A stretch of 64,000 nt of DNA, taken from the NCBI GenBank assembly GCA_013054445.1, contig JAAMPI010000061.1, positions 1 to 64,000 on the forward strand, given 5' to 3'. Within the stretch, counting starts at the first letter, position 1. Each line of letters begins with the position of its first letter. This DNA is from Cudoniella acicularis (taxonomy: Eukaryota > Ascomycota > Leotiomycetes > Helotiales > Helotiaceae). Below are positions 42,733 through 53,907 of the stretch, piece by piece. A program made the translations under genes and the position numbers. Below the pieces are notes generated by a model. The model saw only the letters and a program-made list of their open reading frames with translations, did no database searches and was not told where the DNA came from.

Positions 42733-45377
42733 CTATAACCCCGCAAGAACACTTTGGATTCCAACGCTTCCGGAATCATCTCTCCTCAATATGAAAGCTC
42801 TGAAATCGGCTTTCTGTAATTTCTTCCCGGGTCCGCCGGTTTGGAAGTTCCTGGACCTCTCCCTCAATGCCTCTGGGCCAATGATGAACAAGTTTCCAAT
42901 CTCACTCAACACCTCTACTCCTTCTTCAGCATCCTTCGGCAATGGCCAATCTTTTAGTGTGGAGACGTATTTTGACATATCCTTTGTGACCATTAGACCA
43001 CCCGTAGCATTGACCTGGAACTTCTTGAAGTGTTCAAAGAGGAGGTCTCGGATACTGATTGCTAACTCAGAGCTGAAGACCTCTATGTTTTGGCCGTCAA
43101 TAGCTTGGGAAGCAAGTAAAGCCACCCGATTAAGAAAGGTACAAATCGAAAGACAGGTTGCTGTCTGCAAAGTTTCGAGGTACCCAGAGCCTGCACGTGA
43201 TCCATCAAGGTCACTGTCCTTGGGACGAAAGTCAGCTTTCTTTTGTCCAGCTAGGAGCCTAGTGACCCAGTTCAACACAACGGTAATGGTGCTCCGAACA
43301 ATATTGTTGTCTTGGACTCGATTCTTTCAACAGCAGATTTCGATTGCAACTCCATCCCCCGACGCACGGTTGTATTTGATGTCGCCAGTTTGATTAGAAC
43401 CGTGTCGATAAATCGCGACATGACGTTAGTGATGGTAATGGCAGGCTGTAGTGAAGGTAAATAGGCCATATCCGGTTCAGCTTTCACAGTTTCTTGCGAA
43501 AGGGCTTGGTCTTGCGCAGCATCTAGGGCAGTCTCAATGTATACTTGCCCCATAGATGTTAGGAGGAGATTCAGAAGTGCCGAGACATCTTTGGGAGTGT
43601 CACTTCCACTCCCAAGCTCCAGCGCTCTCCGAACACCTTCAGCTAGCCACTTAAGCATTCGCTTCGCGTTTGGAATACTCAGAATGCCATCTTCGTCGGT
43701 AACCTCGATTTCGTTTTTGGCCGTGTTGTCTTGGTCCCTGAGACCGGCGACTCTTAGCATCATGGCTTTTTGAGTAGGCGTAAGTTCCGAAGAGTCTAAA
43801 CGATCGATATATGCATCCTTTGCAGTTGCCAAAAGCTGAGTTCCTTGTTGGGCAAGAGATGCCATAAATCCTGTGGGGGCCTTTTTCCGCCGTGAATGGT
43901 AGATTGTGAACTTGAAAAGCAACGAAGAGTACAATTCTTCCAAACTTTTTCTCTCTCGATCGATGTATGAATTGCCCACCAAATATGGCACAAAAAGTTC
44001 ATCCAGTTGTTGATCAAGGCTCAGCGCCGTTTGTGCAGAGCATGCTTCTGGATGTTCTGTTAAGCCATGAGCCTTTAAGTCTTCTATCAAATTGTTGATG
44101 TAAGACCGTGAAGCATGCAATGACCGAAGAAATGCGAGGGATGATATAGTGTCTGCCTTCTCCAAGACCATTTCTAAGCGTTGTTGTATTGACTGCTGAA
44201 ATATTCTTTGGATGAACTTCGTCAAAACGACTTCATAATAAGGAAATGCCCGCTTAATGATGAAAGACTCGTCCTGCATTACGACTCGGATCTCATCTAT
44301 CAGAGACTGTAGACTCGGCTCAACCCCCGGTGGCTCAGAATCTGGATCTGCAAGCCGTTCCCATGTCTCGTTGTCAGTTGTTACCTCCTCAGTAATTAGC
44401 TGACTTCGATCAATAAAAAATTGATGTTGGTTGACGAATAGTGCAACGACGCTGGATCCGCCATTAAAATCATGGAGAACCTTGGAACATTCCAACATAT
44501 CATCAAAGTTTTGCCTTCGATAGCTCTCATCGAACTGCTTCAGTAGATCCTTTTCCAAGGTTTCAGAGAATTTCTCAATGAGCTCTCTTGTGTTGTGTCC
44601 TTTGTAGCCTGTAATGCCGTTCGTAACGCCGTTGACCTTTTTAGATCCATTCGTCTGTGCCCATGAGGACGGATCCAACCTTTGGCTCATTCTCATGAGT
44701 TGCCTGGCAATGATGGCACATCGCACCTTGTTCTCCCCAGTCCCCTGCCGCCGTATCATGTCCTCCAAGGAGGTTAGTTGGCCTGCTTCACTGACTTCGA
44801 GCCAACATTGTATCAGGAAATTTGCGTCCTGCGCTCGTCGTCGTTGCTTGTCTAAAGCATCCAATCTCTCCCCAATCTGAACGGCTATCAAGCCTCCACC
44901 TTCTGATCTGCCATTGCGGTCGTTTCCGTTCGTGTTGTTTGGTTGATTTAGGGCAACATCAAGGGTTTCGAAAGAGTCTATACTCTGATCTAGCTTCCTT
45001 CCTAGGGTATCCAGAGTCTGATCATGTTGTATTTCGGCACGACGTACGGATGTGAGAAGGTCGGTCTCTTTCTCGCCCAGCTCCTCGGAAAGTGTCGCGA
45101 GCTGTGCTAAAGCACCTGAGATAAGTTAGAACCATAGTACTATTCTTTTGATGGGGCGCATACTCTCAAAGGTTCGAATAAGAGGTTTCGGATCGAAAGC
45201 TTGCTGTCCTGGACCGGATCGCCGATTTACTGGGACTGCACTATCAGAGAGATCTTCGATGAAGTCCCTCACTATGAAATCCTTATTCGAGAAATTCTCC
45301 AAGGTGAAGCTGGGGCCTTTTGGGAATATCGACCTCCCACTCCCACTACCCCCGCCACCGCTGTTGAGGGATGCCAT
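42733..45377 (-). CDS. sec10: Exocyst subunit Sec10 with an apparent one-base deletion
   Basis: ATG 45377 (MASLNSGGGG). Exon 1 45377-45164; intron 45116-45163 (48 nt, GTATGC...TCTCAG); exon 2 45115-42733. The N-terminal part has SFTLENFSNKDFIVRDFIED and ETDLLTSVRRAEIQHDQTL; then the Sec10 core ANFLIQCWLEVSEAG, FDESYRRQNFDDMLECSKVL, FNGGSSVVALFVNQHQFFID. Near 43300-43312 the frame shifts: the first frame ends after ESKTT and the conserved continuation VVLNWVTRLLAGQKKADFRP lies in another frame. One extra A would restore it, and no intron fits. Sec10 tethers secretory vesicles to the plasma membrane, together with Sec15 on the vesicle side. Because the gene is essential, I think the deletion is an assembly error. 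The C-terminus ends IQSVLAGL. Confidence 0.9.
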
Positions 45378-45715
45378 GGATGACTCTTGAGAGCTGTCAA
45401 TGTTCGTTCACACTACACCGAGGCCTGCGGCAAGGAGTAGCCCATCACTTTACCGGTTTGTTGGCTCGATGCGAGAAGTGTATTTGAATGTCATTCGTAA
45501 CGTGGTTTAATTTAGTTCCAATAAAGGCGGCTCTCTTGTTCGCTTGAAACCACTGATGTTCATCAGCTCAGCCGCGGTGATGCGTGGCCTTGCGAGAATG
45601 CCCAGCCTTCCACAACATTTCAACGTCAGACCACCACACAGTTTTCAACATCATCCTTCTTTCCTTTTTCTCAATTTCTCTAATAAATTTGCTTTGGCTG
45701 GAACCCTTCATTGAT
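45378..45715. promoter_or_regulatory. Divergent promoter region sec10 / nus1
   Basis: 338 bp separate the two start codons. A plus frame from 45584 runs into nus1 but its part before 45716 lies upstream of the conserved start. Confidence 0.45.
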
Positions 45716-46846
45716 ATGCCGGTCGCAACTCGGGAAACAGAGATTTACAGGCGGGATGCGAAGCTCAACCACAGTTTGTTAACCGTAGCGGAAAGGGAGA
45801 AGTTGCTCGAGGTATACTCTGCAGCCAACATTCCAGAACAAAGCAGACTAACGAAACGACCAGCCATATCTTCCAAGCCCCCTCCCTGAAAGATCCCCCT
45901 CGAGACGCAGAAAAAATGGCAACATCCCAAGCATTATGGTGGAAAAGCCGAAGAGCCACTCGCGACTGGGTGTCCGAAAGTTTTTACGAAACCAATTACA
46001 CATCCTGCTCTACGCGATAGTTCACACAATATTTTCGGTTTACATACGGCTTCGGCAAGCATATCATGCGGTTAAGGATCAGATTCTGGCAATTCTGTAT
46101 TACCACCACCGGACGCCCGAACTAATCCAGAAAGATGTTAAAGGATTGAGCCGGTTGCCCAAACACTTGAGCGTCATATTAAAACTGGAGGATGGCGGCA
46201 GAGGGGGTGCTGGCCTAGAAGCTCTCGTGGATGAGGTTGCGGAAATATCGGCTTGGTGTGCCTGTGTTGGAATTCCAATGCTTTCGGTATATGAGCAAAC
46301 TGGTCAGTTATTTGGAATGTGGCGCATAATTGATACTGACGTTTTCTAGGAATACTTAAAGGTTATATTCCAGCAACCCACAGAGCCATGTCGAGAAAGC
46401 TTTCTTCTTATTTCGGGCCTCAACATCACGGGATTTCTCTAAGGTCTCCTCACATGCCTTCCGTAGAATCTCCGGCGACAACACCTACGAGTGAGACACA
46501 TCCTGCAGGAGCAAGAAATCTATCCGTTCTCCTTCTTTCAGCCGAGGACGGTCGAGACTCCTTGGTGGATCTCACAAAAACTCTTGCCGAGATGTCTCAG
46601 CGTTCGAAGCTTTCATCAAAAGATATCAGTCTGGACTTAGTTGATGCTGAAATTTCAGAAAGTGTCGTGGGTGAGCCGGATTTATTGGTACTCTTCACGC
46701 CAACAGTAGAACTGTCAGGGTATCCTCCTTGGCAAATGCGACTAACGGAAATCTTTCACGTTCAAGACAATCATGGCGTCGGATATCAGGTTTTTTTGCG
46801 GGCATTATACAATTACGCGAATGCTCAGATGCGCTTTGGACGATAG
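45716..46846 (+). CDS. nus1: Dehydrodolichyl diphosphate synthase subunit Nus1
   Basis: ATG 45716 (MPVATRETEIYRRDAKL). Exons 45716-45811, 45864-46302 and 46350-46846; introns of 52 nt (GTATAC, GACTAACG branch, ACCAG) and 47 nt. The spliced protein has 343 residues. After the first junction comes PYLPSPLPERSPSRRRK, then a membrane-associated segment (LHILLYAIVHTIFSVYIRL) and HRTPELIQKDVKGLSRLPKH with LSVILKLEDG, which match the Nus1/NgBR family. The C-terminus YPPWQMRLTEIFHVQ and AQMRFGR carries the RxG-type motif (RFGR here) needed for cis-prenyltransferase activity with the partner Rer2/DHDDS. Nus1 works at the ER membrane in dolichol synthesis for protein N-glycosylation. It is convergent with the AlkB pseudogene with only 59 bp between stops. 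Confidence 0.93.
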
Positions 46847-46905
46847 ACTAAACTCAAGCCTCATGGTTTCCACATCTTAATCTCCCTCATGTCCTCATCC
46901 CACTC

Positions 46906-47973
46906 TTAGACCGGGCCAGTCCCGACATTATAGTTGTTATAGTTCTCTGTACCATCTCTAATCATTGCCCTACGGAAAGTAATGTTGATCCTTCCTCAAT
47001 CCTCCGCATTCTTTCCTGTCCGTTTGAGAATCGAATGCAGCCAGTTTGCTTGCGTCTTACCCTTCATCAATATCATATCACCGCTTGCGAGAGGCAACTT
47101 AATTGACTTCGTCTCAGGTGGCGGGGGTGCACTGTCATTTGGTGCGACAGGCTTGTGCTTCATAAGAAAGTCTCTCTTAGCACCAAGCGAGAAAGATGCA
47201 ATTGCTGGAAGATTGCCGAGGAACCGCTCATCGCCACTGCGGTATGATATGCTGTCTGAGCCTAAGCATAGTAATTAACCAGACAGAAGTTGAATTTGCA
47301 GCCTGTGGCCGCTTCGGTAGATACTCGAAGGTTATTGAGACATTTTGGTATTGGGCGAGGATGGTACTTTAAATAAAGCTTGCCGTTTTTAACATTCTTC
47401 TTTGTGGCCAAATCGATAACCTCTCTGGCTTCATAAAATCTTGATGTTTTGTCCAAACCAAATACAGTGGTATATGTTTTGAGGGTTTAGTCCCAGTGTC
47501 CAGCAGCCTTTTTGAAAAAGACCTTGCTTACCTCGGTGTTCGAATCTAGGTCTCTACACCACCCCTTCTAATCTTGTACTCAACCCTGTAGAACGGTAGC
47601 TCTGATCGTAGGAAGTCGAAAACTTGACGTGCCAGACTCTTCGGAAGATAGGGCTCAAAGTAGAGCAAGTCAGGGTCGGCTTGACCATTAATAGCTAGCC
47701 CAATTGAGGATGGTACGGAGCTTACAGCCTTTTCAATTGATTGACGAAAGCTTGGTATTGGAAAAGGATATGTCTTGTGACGAGGGTACACAAGTTCGTC
47801 CTTAAATTGCATTAGATCGCAAGTTTAACACTGATTTGAACACTCGCTGTATTAGCTGGTGGCGAACTCAATGCGTGTTTGACTTCGCTGCTTGCTTGCC
47901 CTGAAACGTGTACCTTCTTAGGAGGAGGCTTGAAAAAGGCGTCTAAAGTTCGCTTCTTCGAGTTTTCGGCCAT
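46906..47973 (-). pseudogene. Decayed AlkB-type 2-oxoglutarate/Fe(II) dioxygenase
   Basis: Starting at ATG 47973 (MAENSKKRTLDAFF, with a PIP-like end) the pieces match fungal AlkB homologues (ALKBH2-like) in order: TYPFPIPSF, LLYFEPYLPKSLARQVFDFL, YKIRRGGVET, RTPR, TTVFGLDKTSRF, CLNNLRV, FNFCLVNYYA, DERFLGNLPAIASFSLG, FLMKHKP, ANWLHSI, GRINITFRRAM. Lesions: TAG at 47546-47548 after GGVET; no AG at the expected acceptor near 47475-47480; a one-base shift near 47262; the HxD iron motif in the YHSDDE block reads YRSGDE, so both ligands are replaced; TGA at 46995-46997. The last His and the RxxxxxR motif remain. The joint near 47818-47858 would also need a poor 41 nt intron. Intact relatives repair alkylated bases in DNA or RNA. 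This copy cannot work and looks like a true pseudogene. Confidence 0.88.
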
Positions 47974-48272
47974 AATCGAAGATATATTCTGATTTATTGT
48001 GGTTAAAACCACTTGCAATTAAGGAACTGGTGGGAGGAGATATTCTAGCCTTGTCGGCGTTATTACCTAATGCGGACGCAGTTTGCCTAGCGCGTTTGCT
48101 GAGATCTCAGCCTTGCATGAAATTTCCCAGGCTCTTGACTTTCAAACCATTAAAAAACCCCAGATATAACACAACACTATGAAGACATGACAGTGCGTGT
48201 ATTCGCTTTAGGCAGAGAATGTTGACTAATTTATCAATGTAGAACGAAACTCCTGTAGCCTCATTCGATGCC
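47974..48272. promoter_or_regulatory. Intergenic between AlkB pseudogene and trm5
   Basis: 299 bp between divergent starts. In-frame codons precede the chosen trm5 ATG by about ten residues, so a slightly earlier start through a small exon is possible. Confidence 0.4.
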
Positions 48273-49990
48273 ATGTCCCTCTTTCGTCCTCCTCTCGTTC
48301 GATCCGCGTCCGCAACCCTCAATCGAGCCTTATTCTCAAAGACGATACCTGTTGCCGCAGCGAGAATACAAAGTGTGAAAAATATTTCCAAGTTTCGCGC
48401 ACAGTTGCAAAAGACCAAGGAGCTTCTCATTTTGGAAAGACTCTTAATTGTGCGACCAGATCCAGACCCAACACTGGCAGCAAAGGGTGGGAAATGCTTA
48501 TTGTTGAAGCCACATGTTAAACCTACAGGTACGAAAAGGGTTGGAGGCGCAGAAGTGCTGAAATCTAAAATTATTTAGACCCAACAACATGGAGTACAGA
48601 GTTACAAGAGTCGGTGAAAGAAGAAGAGTTACAGATCGTCCCATACGATCTAACACTGAATTATGATTACTGGACATATCGTACGTATGTTGGAAATCCG
48701 AAACGACCAATGCTCTGTTGTTAACAATTGATAGATGATGTAGTGACATCGCTGTTGCCTGAAGATGCTTTAGGGGAAGTGCCGGTTGGATTTGCGATTG
48801 TTGGCCATATAGGTAAGGACCGAAATCTCTTGTGTGAATAAAATCTTACTAATGTGACCTAGCACATCTGAACCTTAAAGACGAATATCTTCCATACAAG
48901 AACGTGATTGCGCAAGTGCTTATGGACAAAAATCCTAATATACTCACCGTTATCAATAAAACAGACGATGTTGGCACGCTTTCGGAATTTAGAACTTTTG
49001 CATATGAGGTCCTTGCTGGTGTAAATAAAATGAAAGTGGAGGTCAGTGAAGCGGACTGCACTTTCAGATTCGACTACTCCCAAGTCTACTGGAATACTCG
49101 TCTACAAACAGAACACAAAAGACTTGTGGATTCGTTCAATCCGGGAGAAGTGGTGTGCGACGTTATGGCTGGTGTCGGACCATTTGCAGTCCCAGCAGGC
49201 AAAAAGGGGGTCTTTGTATGGGCCAATGACCTCAATCCAGCTAGCTATGCTAGCATGAAAGATGCAATTGCAAGAAACAAAGTAAGTCTTTATAAATTTA
49301 AGGCTCATTCCCTATACTTCATGATGATTCAAATATCACGACGGTCAACATAGCCACGCGTTGGTTTTGATGAGATTGCCTTTGACACGGCAACATAATC
49401 TGACAATGTGCTTTTCCCTGTTCTTCAAGAATTTCACTCTATACAAAGTCAGTAGCTAAATTATCCACTAGGTTGAGCACTTTGTACGACCGTTTTGCGA
49501 AGATGGACACACCTTCATCCACCACGCCGCTGACGATCTACTCTCGTTAACTGCAGAGGGCCAAAACACCGTTACCATCCCATCTAAACAAAAGCACTCC
49601 AGGAAAGGTCCCCCTATTCCTCCACCGCCCAAGATAATCACTGTCCCCCAAACAATAAACCACTTTGTGATGAATCTTCCCGCCAACGCTATTGATTTCC
49701 TCGGATCCTTCAACGGGTTATACCACGGCCACGAAGCTCTTTTTGTGCCAAACACCGAGATCAAATTACCCATGATACACGTCCATTGTTTCTCCACCAA
49801 GAGCGATGATAACGTGAAGGAAAGTGTCGAGATCTGCGAGAGGATCACGGAGAAGTTAGGCTACGAGGTCAAAGTTGGGGACAAAGATTTAACCATCCAC
49901 GAGGTGAGGGATGTAGCTCCCAAAAAGAGGATGTTTTGTGCGAGCTTCAGGCTTCCTGCCAAGGTAGCTTTCAGAGCGAGGAAACAATAA
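48273..49990 (+). CDS. trm5: tRNA (guanine37-N1)-methyltransferase Trm5
   Basis: ATG 48273. Exons 48273-48528, 48579-48680, 48735-48812, 48863-49281 and 49472-49990; introns 50, 54, 50 and 190 nt, all phase-consistent, give 457 residues. The protein shows [27 protein letters not shown] sequence across the second splice (LNYDYWTY plus HDVV), [15 protein letters not shown] and [18 protein letters not shown]. The Rossmann core has [19 protein letters not shown] (SAM motif I) and [11 protein letters not shown], and then the catalytic [10 protein letters not shown] (NPP-like motif). Trm5 makes m1G37 next to the anticodon, which prevents frameshifting, in both the nucleus/cytoplasm and mitochondria. 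The Arg/Ser-rich start could serve as a mitochondrial presequence. The fourth intron is unusually long and might include a small exon. Confidence 0.94.
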
Positions 49991-50187
49991 TTATGGATAG
50001 AAAAAGCAATGTGAAATTTATTACTGGATATGCACCAAGCGTGGTAAATCCAATAATGAAAGGTATCATGGTCTCGTCAACAAAGGGATTCATGCACCTA
50101 AACTCCCCAAACCCTTCATATCATTATGCCAATCAAGAAATGAAAATGCTCCAAGCCAACATGTCATACATTTCATACCATAACAAT

Positions 50188-52318
50188 TTACTGAGTCTCG
50201 GCCTCTTCGGTCTCTGCCTCTACCTCACAGCCTTGCGCAAAGAAAAGTCTTGCCGGTGTATCGTAGTCGTTCTCGATACTATAAAAGTTTCCTGAACCAG
50301 AATCATTAGCCTTTAAGAGCAGTAGAAAGCAGCATGAAACATACCTCTTGGGACTTGCCACATGCCTCCTTTGCCGATTCTAAATGTGTTCCCGTTTACC
50401 GTAACTTGAACCCGTCCATAGTAGACAAAAAATACCATTTGCATCTTCCTTGAACTCTTAGGTTTCTTAGCTGCTCCTGGGGGAAGATCAACCATTCCAG
50501 ATCCGAAGAACGGTAATGTGAGGGTTTTCGCAAACTTAAAAGTTCCGTCTCTCACATCACGAGTAACTATAGCCGCGGAAGATAACGCGATTTGATCCGC
50601 CTCCTCTTCTGTTTGAAGACCTGTTGGGTCCTCGGGATCCCAAAGCCTCAAGTCTCCAACGAACTCGCCCGGTTCAGTCTCCCAAGGCTCAGCGACCTCA
50701 TCTTCTTCGGATTCGGGCTCTGCACGGCGTTTCTTCGACTTTGAAGATTTAGATTTCATCTTATTACGCTTCTCTTGTTCCACCTCATCCGCACGCACAA
50801 CTTCTTTGATTCTTGGCATTAAAAATTTGCCATAGTTATCTTCATTTTCATCATCGGAGTACTCAATTCTCTCGTTTTTCCAGTACGCAATAGGCTTGAT
50901 TGAGTTTCGACCCGAGCGAGTTTGTTTAAAGCCAGTTCCTTCGGCAGGAGTCTCTCGCCGAAGAATTACAAGTCCTCGATTGTTTGGCAAAGGCGGGCCA
51001 CGTTTGACCTGAGGCGAGTCTGACTCAGCTATTGTTGCTAGCTTTGGCTTGTGGATTGCAGCCTTGGCTTTAGGGAGCTCAGTGGTTTTGCCACTCTTTC
51101 GAGCTTTACCGACAGCTTTTTTAGGAGGCTTTTGTTTTGGTTTAACCTCAACTTCATTCTCGGGCTCTGTAGCCTCCACGGCCTTTCGAGGACGACCGGT
51201 CTGCGTTTTAACAGGTTCCGCAACCTCCGGTTCAGGTTGAAGAGCTTCAGCAACCTTACGTGATCGACTGGCCTGCTTCTTTACGGGTTCCGGCGCTTGG
51301 TCAAGAGAGCGTCGCGACCGTTTGGTGGGACGTTCAATCGGTTGTTCTTCCTCTTCTTGCATAGCTGGTTGATCTACTTTTTTTTGGTCGTCCTCGTCGG
51401 CCCTTCCTCGCGGGCGCTTCCGCATCATCAACTTCAGTTGACTTGCGTTTTCCTTTCTTGGGTGGCTCTGGTTCTAGCTCCTCTTCTTCTTGGGGCTCGT
51501 CATCGAGTTCGGGCTCGGGTTCAGGATCGTCTCCAGCATCAACCATTTCGAAAGAGTCTTCCCCGTTAACAATACTTTCATCCATATCTGCCGTATCATC
51601 CTGGTCCCGCCTATTACTATTATTCGAGTAGGCAGGTTCTCTAAGAGGTGAAAGCCGATTTCCATTTGTGAGTTTTGTTGTGCTGGTACTTGGAAGAGCC
51701 GATCCTGCCCTCCTTTTTGGTGCTGTTGAGCCGTCCCCAGATTCTTCCTCATTGTTGTTTGAGAAATCTAGTTTCCTGCGAACAGACGCAGATACTGAAG
51801 CTGCTCTTGGGGCGACTATCGTGCCTCGCGTTGGTGATGATACTGGTCCGAGAGATGGATTCCGCCGGGCAGGAGATTGTAGGAATGTTTTGATCGGAGA
51901 TCTCGATTTTGGAGGAAGTCGAATATTTGCGCGTCCCTGAAGAACCTCCTCTGGCTCTGGAATTGTACCTGTAAATATCTTAGCTTCTTGTCCCATGTGG
52001 TGGCTCCTATTTCTTCTGTGGCATACTCTCTACCATTTCCATATCTTCTTCGCTGGATAGCGTCGTGTTCGAATTCCTCATAGATTTTCCATTTGTCTTT
52101 GCAGGTGAAGAAAACAAGCCATCCATAGGCTCCAATCCATTTTCGTCTCGAATTCCAGTATCTGGTAATGTAAGGCCAGTCTTTCTATAATAACATTAAA
52201 ATCAAAGGTGAGCAGCGTACATAGGGATAGCCACTTACCTTCCCCTGACTCCGAGGTCAAATATGAAATTGTTCTCCTTAGGTTTGCGCTTTGGCAATGC
52301 TGCTCCATTTGGCGCCAT
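50188..52318 (-). CDS. mif2: Centromere protein Mif2/CENP-C with an apparent one-base insertion
   Basis: ATG 52318 (MAPNGAALPKRKPKEN). Exons 52318-52239, 52185-52027, 51968-50345 and 50291-50188; introns of 53, 58 and 53 nt. The N-terminus contains NNFIFDLGVRGRKTG and, after the second splice, the KSRSPIKTFLQSPARRNPS region. Basic AT-hook-like motifs (RRGRPKK, GRPRKA) follow, then the CENP-C motif (SIKPIAYWKNERIEY), which binds the CENP-A nucleosome. The C-terminal cupin dimerisation domain is MQMVFFVYYGRVQV, IGKGGMWQVPRGNFYS and RLFFAQGCEV, the latter two completed by the last exon. The frame breaks at a run of eight T on the plus strand (51378-51385): seven would join RGRPKK directly to VDQPAMQEEEE. 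The gene is essential for kinetochore assembly, so the extra base is probably a base-calling error. The ATG at 51996 lies inside the second intron. Confidence 0.92.
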
Positions 52319-53616
52319 GATTGATTCAGACGCGCGCGATTCAGCGCGTTTCTTGGAGCGCACGAGTTTGTGAGTTCGTTCGAGTGCTGAAAGTCCTACC
52401 AGTATTGAACGATCAGTAATGTCGAGATGTAGCAATGGACGTCTGCAGTTCGTGGCAGTTAAAGAACTTCAGGTAGCGTTGACGCCGATTGATATGGGGT
52501 TGCGACTCCAAATTTCTAGATGATCTGGGTTGGGGAAGTGAAGAAAACATTGTGCCTGAGGCAGCAAGACGCGTGCAGGTGCTCGAAAGCGCGTCAACAT
52601 TTATATCATATGGCTGTTGTTAAAATCACGCCTAGGGAAATTTGTCTCTTATCCTGGTTCGCTGCATTTTTGAATGGTAAGTACCACCAAGGGTGTCTTT
52701 CACTGCACCCTCAAAAAGTAGAGCCATAAAGAAGACTCAACTCCTTGAGCTTCAAAGGCTGGTAAGATTGTAGCTTAAGGAGGAACAGAGCTCATTGATC
52801 AAAGTGACCAGTTTCAGTCTTTACGAGTTTCAACGACTATTGAATTCGCTTTTTGACTACATCACCCGCATCCCTACGCTATCTATGGTTCGCCTATCCG
52901 GAATTCCCTTCTCTGAGACGGTGACGTAACTTCCAGGGGGTTGAGGGGTAGACAGCGTGGGAGAAAGCATTCAAAATCTCAATCGAAAACAGGCTTACTG
53001 TTAATAACCTACGAGTTCCTTGGGGGAACACACGGATAGCATCCAAGAGCTCTTGACGGCAGCGTTTGCTCGACGTTGGGAGACTGAATTCAGCCCTGGT
53101 GATAAAAAGGTGTTCAGGTGGCATGACACTAAAGTTGAGTTTTATTGTTTATAGCCAGAGGTCAAGTGGCTCCGTTATTGGCTCTAATATTTCACTCTTC
53201 TATATTTCCATGCTTCGTATTCTACCTTGTTATTGAGACTGGATTTGAAGAGTCTTTGCAAATTTGCGAAGATGGGAGTTTCACAAGTCTGAAATTTTTA
53301 CGTTGCAACATTCGATTGAATCAGAATATGAAATCAAGGATTTCAAATAGACGGGACAGAGATGCAGAGCTAACATGTTGACCAGAATTTTTGCCTGAAG
53401 GCCTATGTATGAAGCCCTCACTGGCTTGCAAGAATTGGTAAGAAGCTTTCAAAAATCCAACTGGTCCTGCCGTGCTTGCTCCTCTTCCCAAAAATCCAAA
53501 ATCAACCAAAGTCTCCGAACTCCAGGCTGCCCACGCTAAGACAACCATAAAGCATTCAAAATCATCATGCCCTGTCTCAAGGCCCCCATCATGGGCGTTT
53601 TCGTTGGATATTTTCC
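52319..53616. other. Intergenic, no gene seen
   Basis: 1.3 kb upstream of mif2 and downstream of the next minus-strand gene. Frames under 80 residues have no recognisable domain. Confidence 0.5.
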
Positions 53617-53907
53617 TCATAGTCTCGAATTATAAGGTCCACCTCTCACAAATGCCCCATAATTCGTTGCTTTAACTGTCCTCTTCTTCTCCTCCTTCAA
53701 CCCCAACGCCGCTTGCTGTCGATCATATTCCGCTGTAGGCGGCTCGCCTATTGAGGAGAGGAACTTTTTCGTTTTTTGCCACGCTTTCTGGGATTTGGAG
53801 GTTCTTGATGGATTTTCTGAGGAGAGGAGGGGCTTTGCGGATTGAGTTGTGGTTGTGGAGAAAACTGATGGTGCGTATCCTCTCTTTGACTGGGAGGAAT
53901 CGGACAT
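53617..53907 (-). CDS. Small conserved-looking fungal protein of unknown function
   Basis: A single exon from ATG 53907 codes 96 residues. The N-terminus (RGYAPSVFSTTTTQSAK) is Ser/Thr-rich. The centre is basic (SQKAWQKTKKFLSSIGEPPTAEYDRQ) and the end reads YGAFVRGGPYNSRL. I recall similar short proteins in many ascomycetes but no assigned role. No signal peptide or membrane span. The ATG context (CCAAAATGT) is acceptable. Confidence 0.7.
   Translation of the reverse strand: MSDSSQSKRGYAPSVFSTTTTQSAKPLLSSENPSRTSKSQKAWQKTKKFLSSIGEPPTAEYDRQQAALGLKEEKKRTVKATNYGAFVRGGPYNSRL

Noticed and set aside
51969..51996. ATG 51996 as a start of Mif2
   Set aside because: It falls inside the 52026-51969 intron (GTATGC...TTTACAG); the spliced frame continues from the first two exons.
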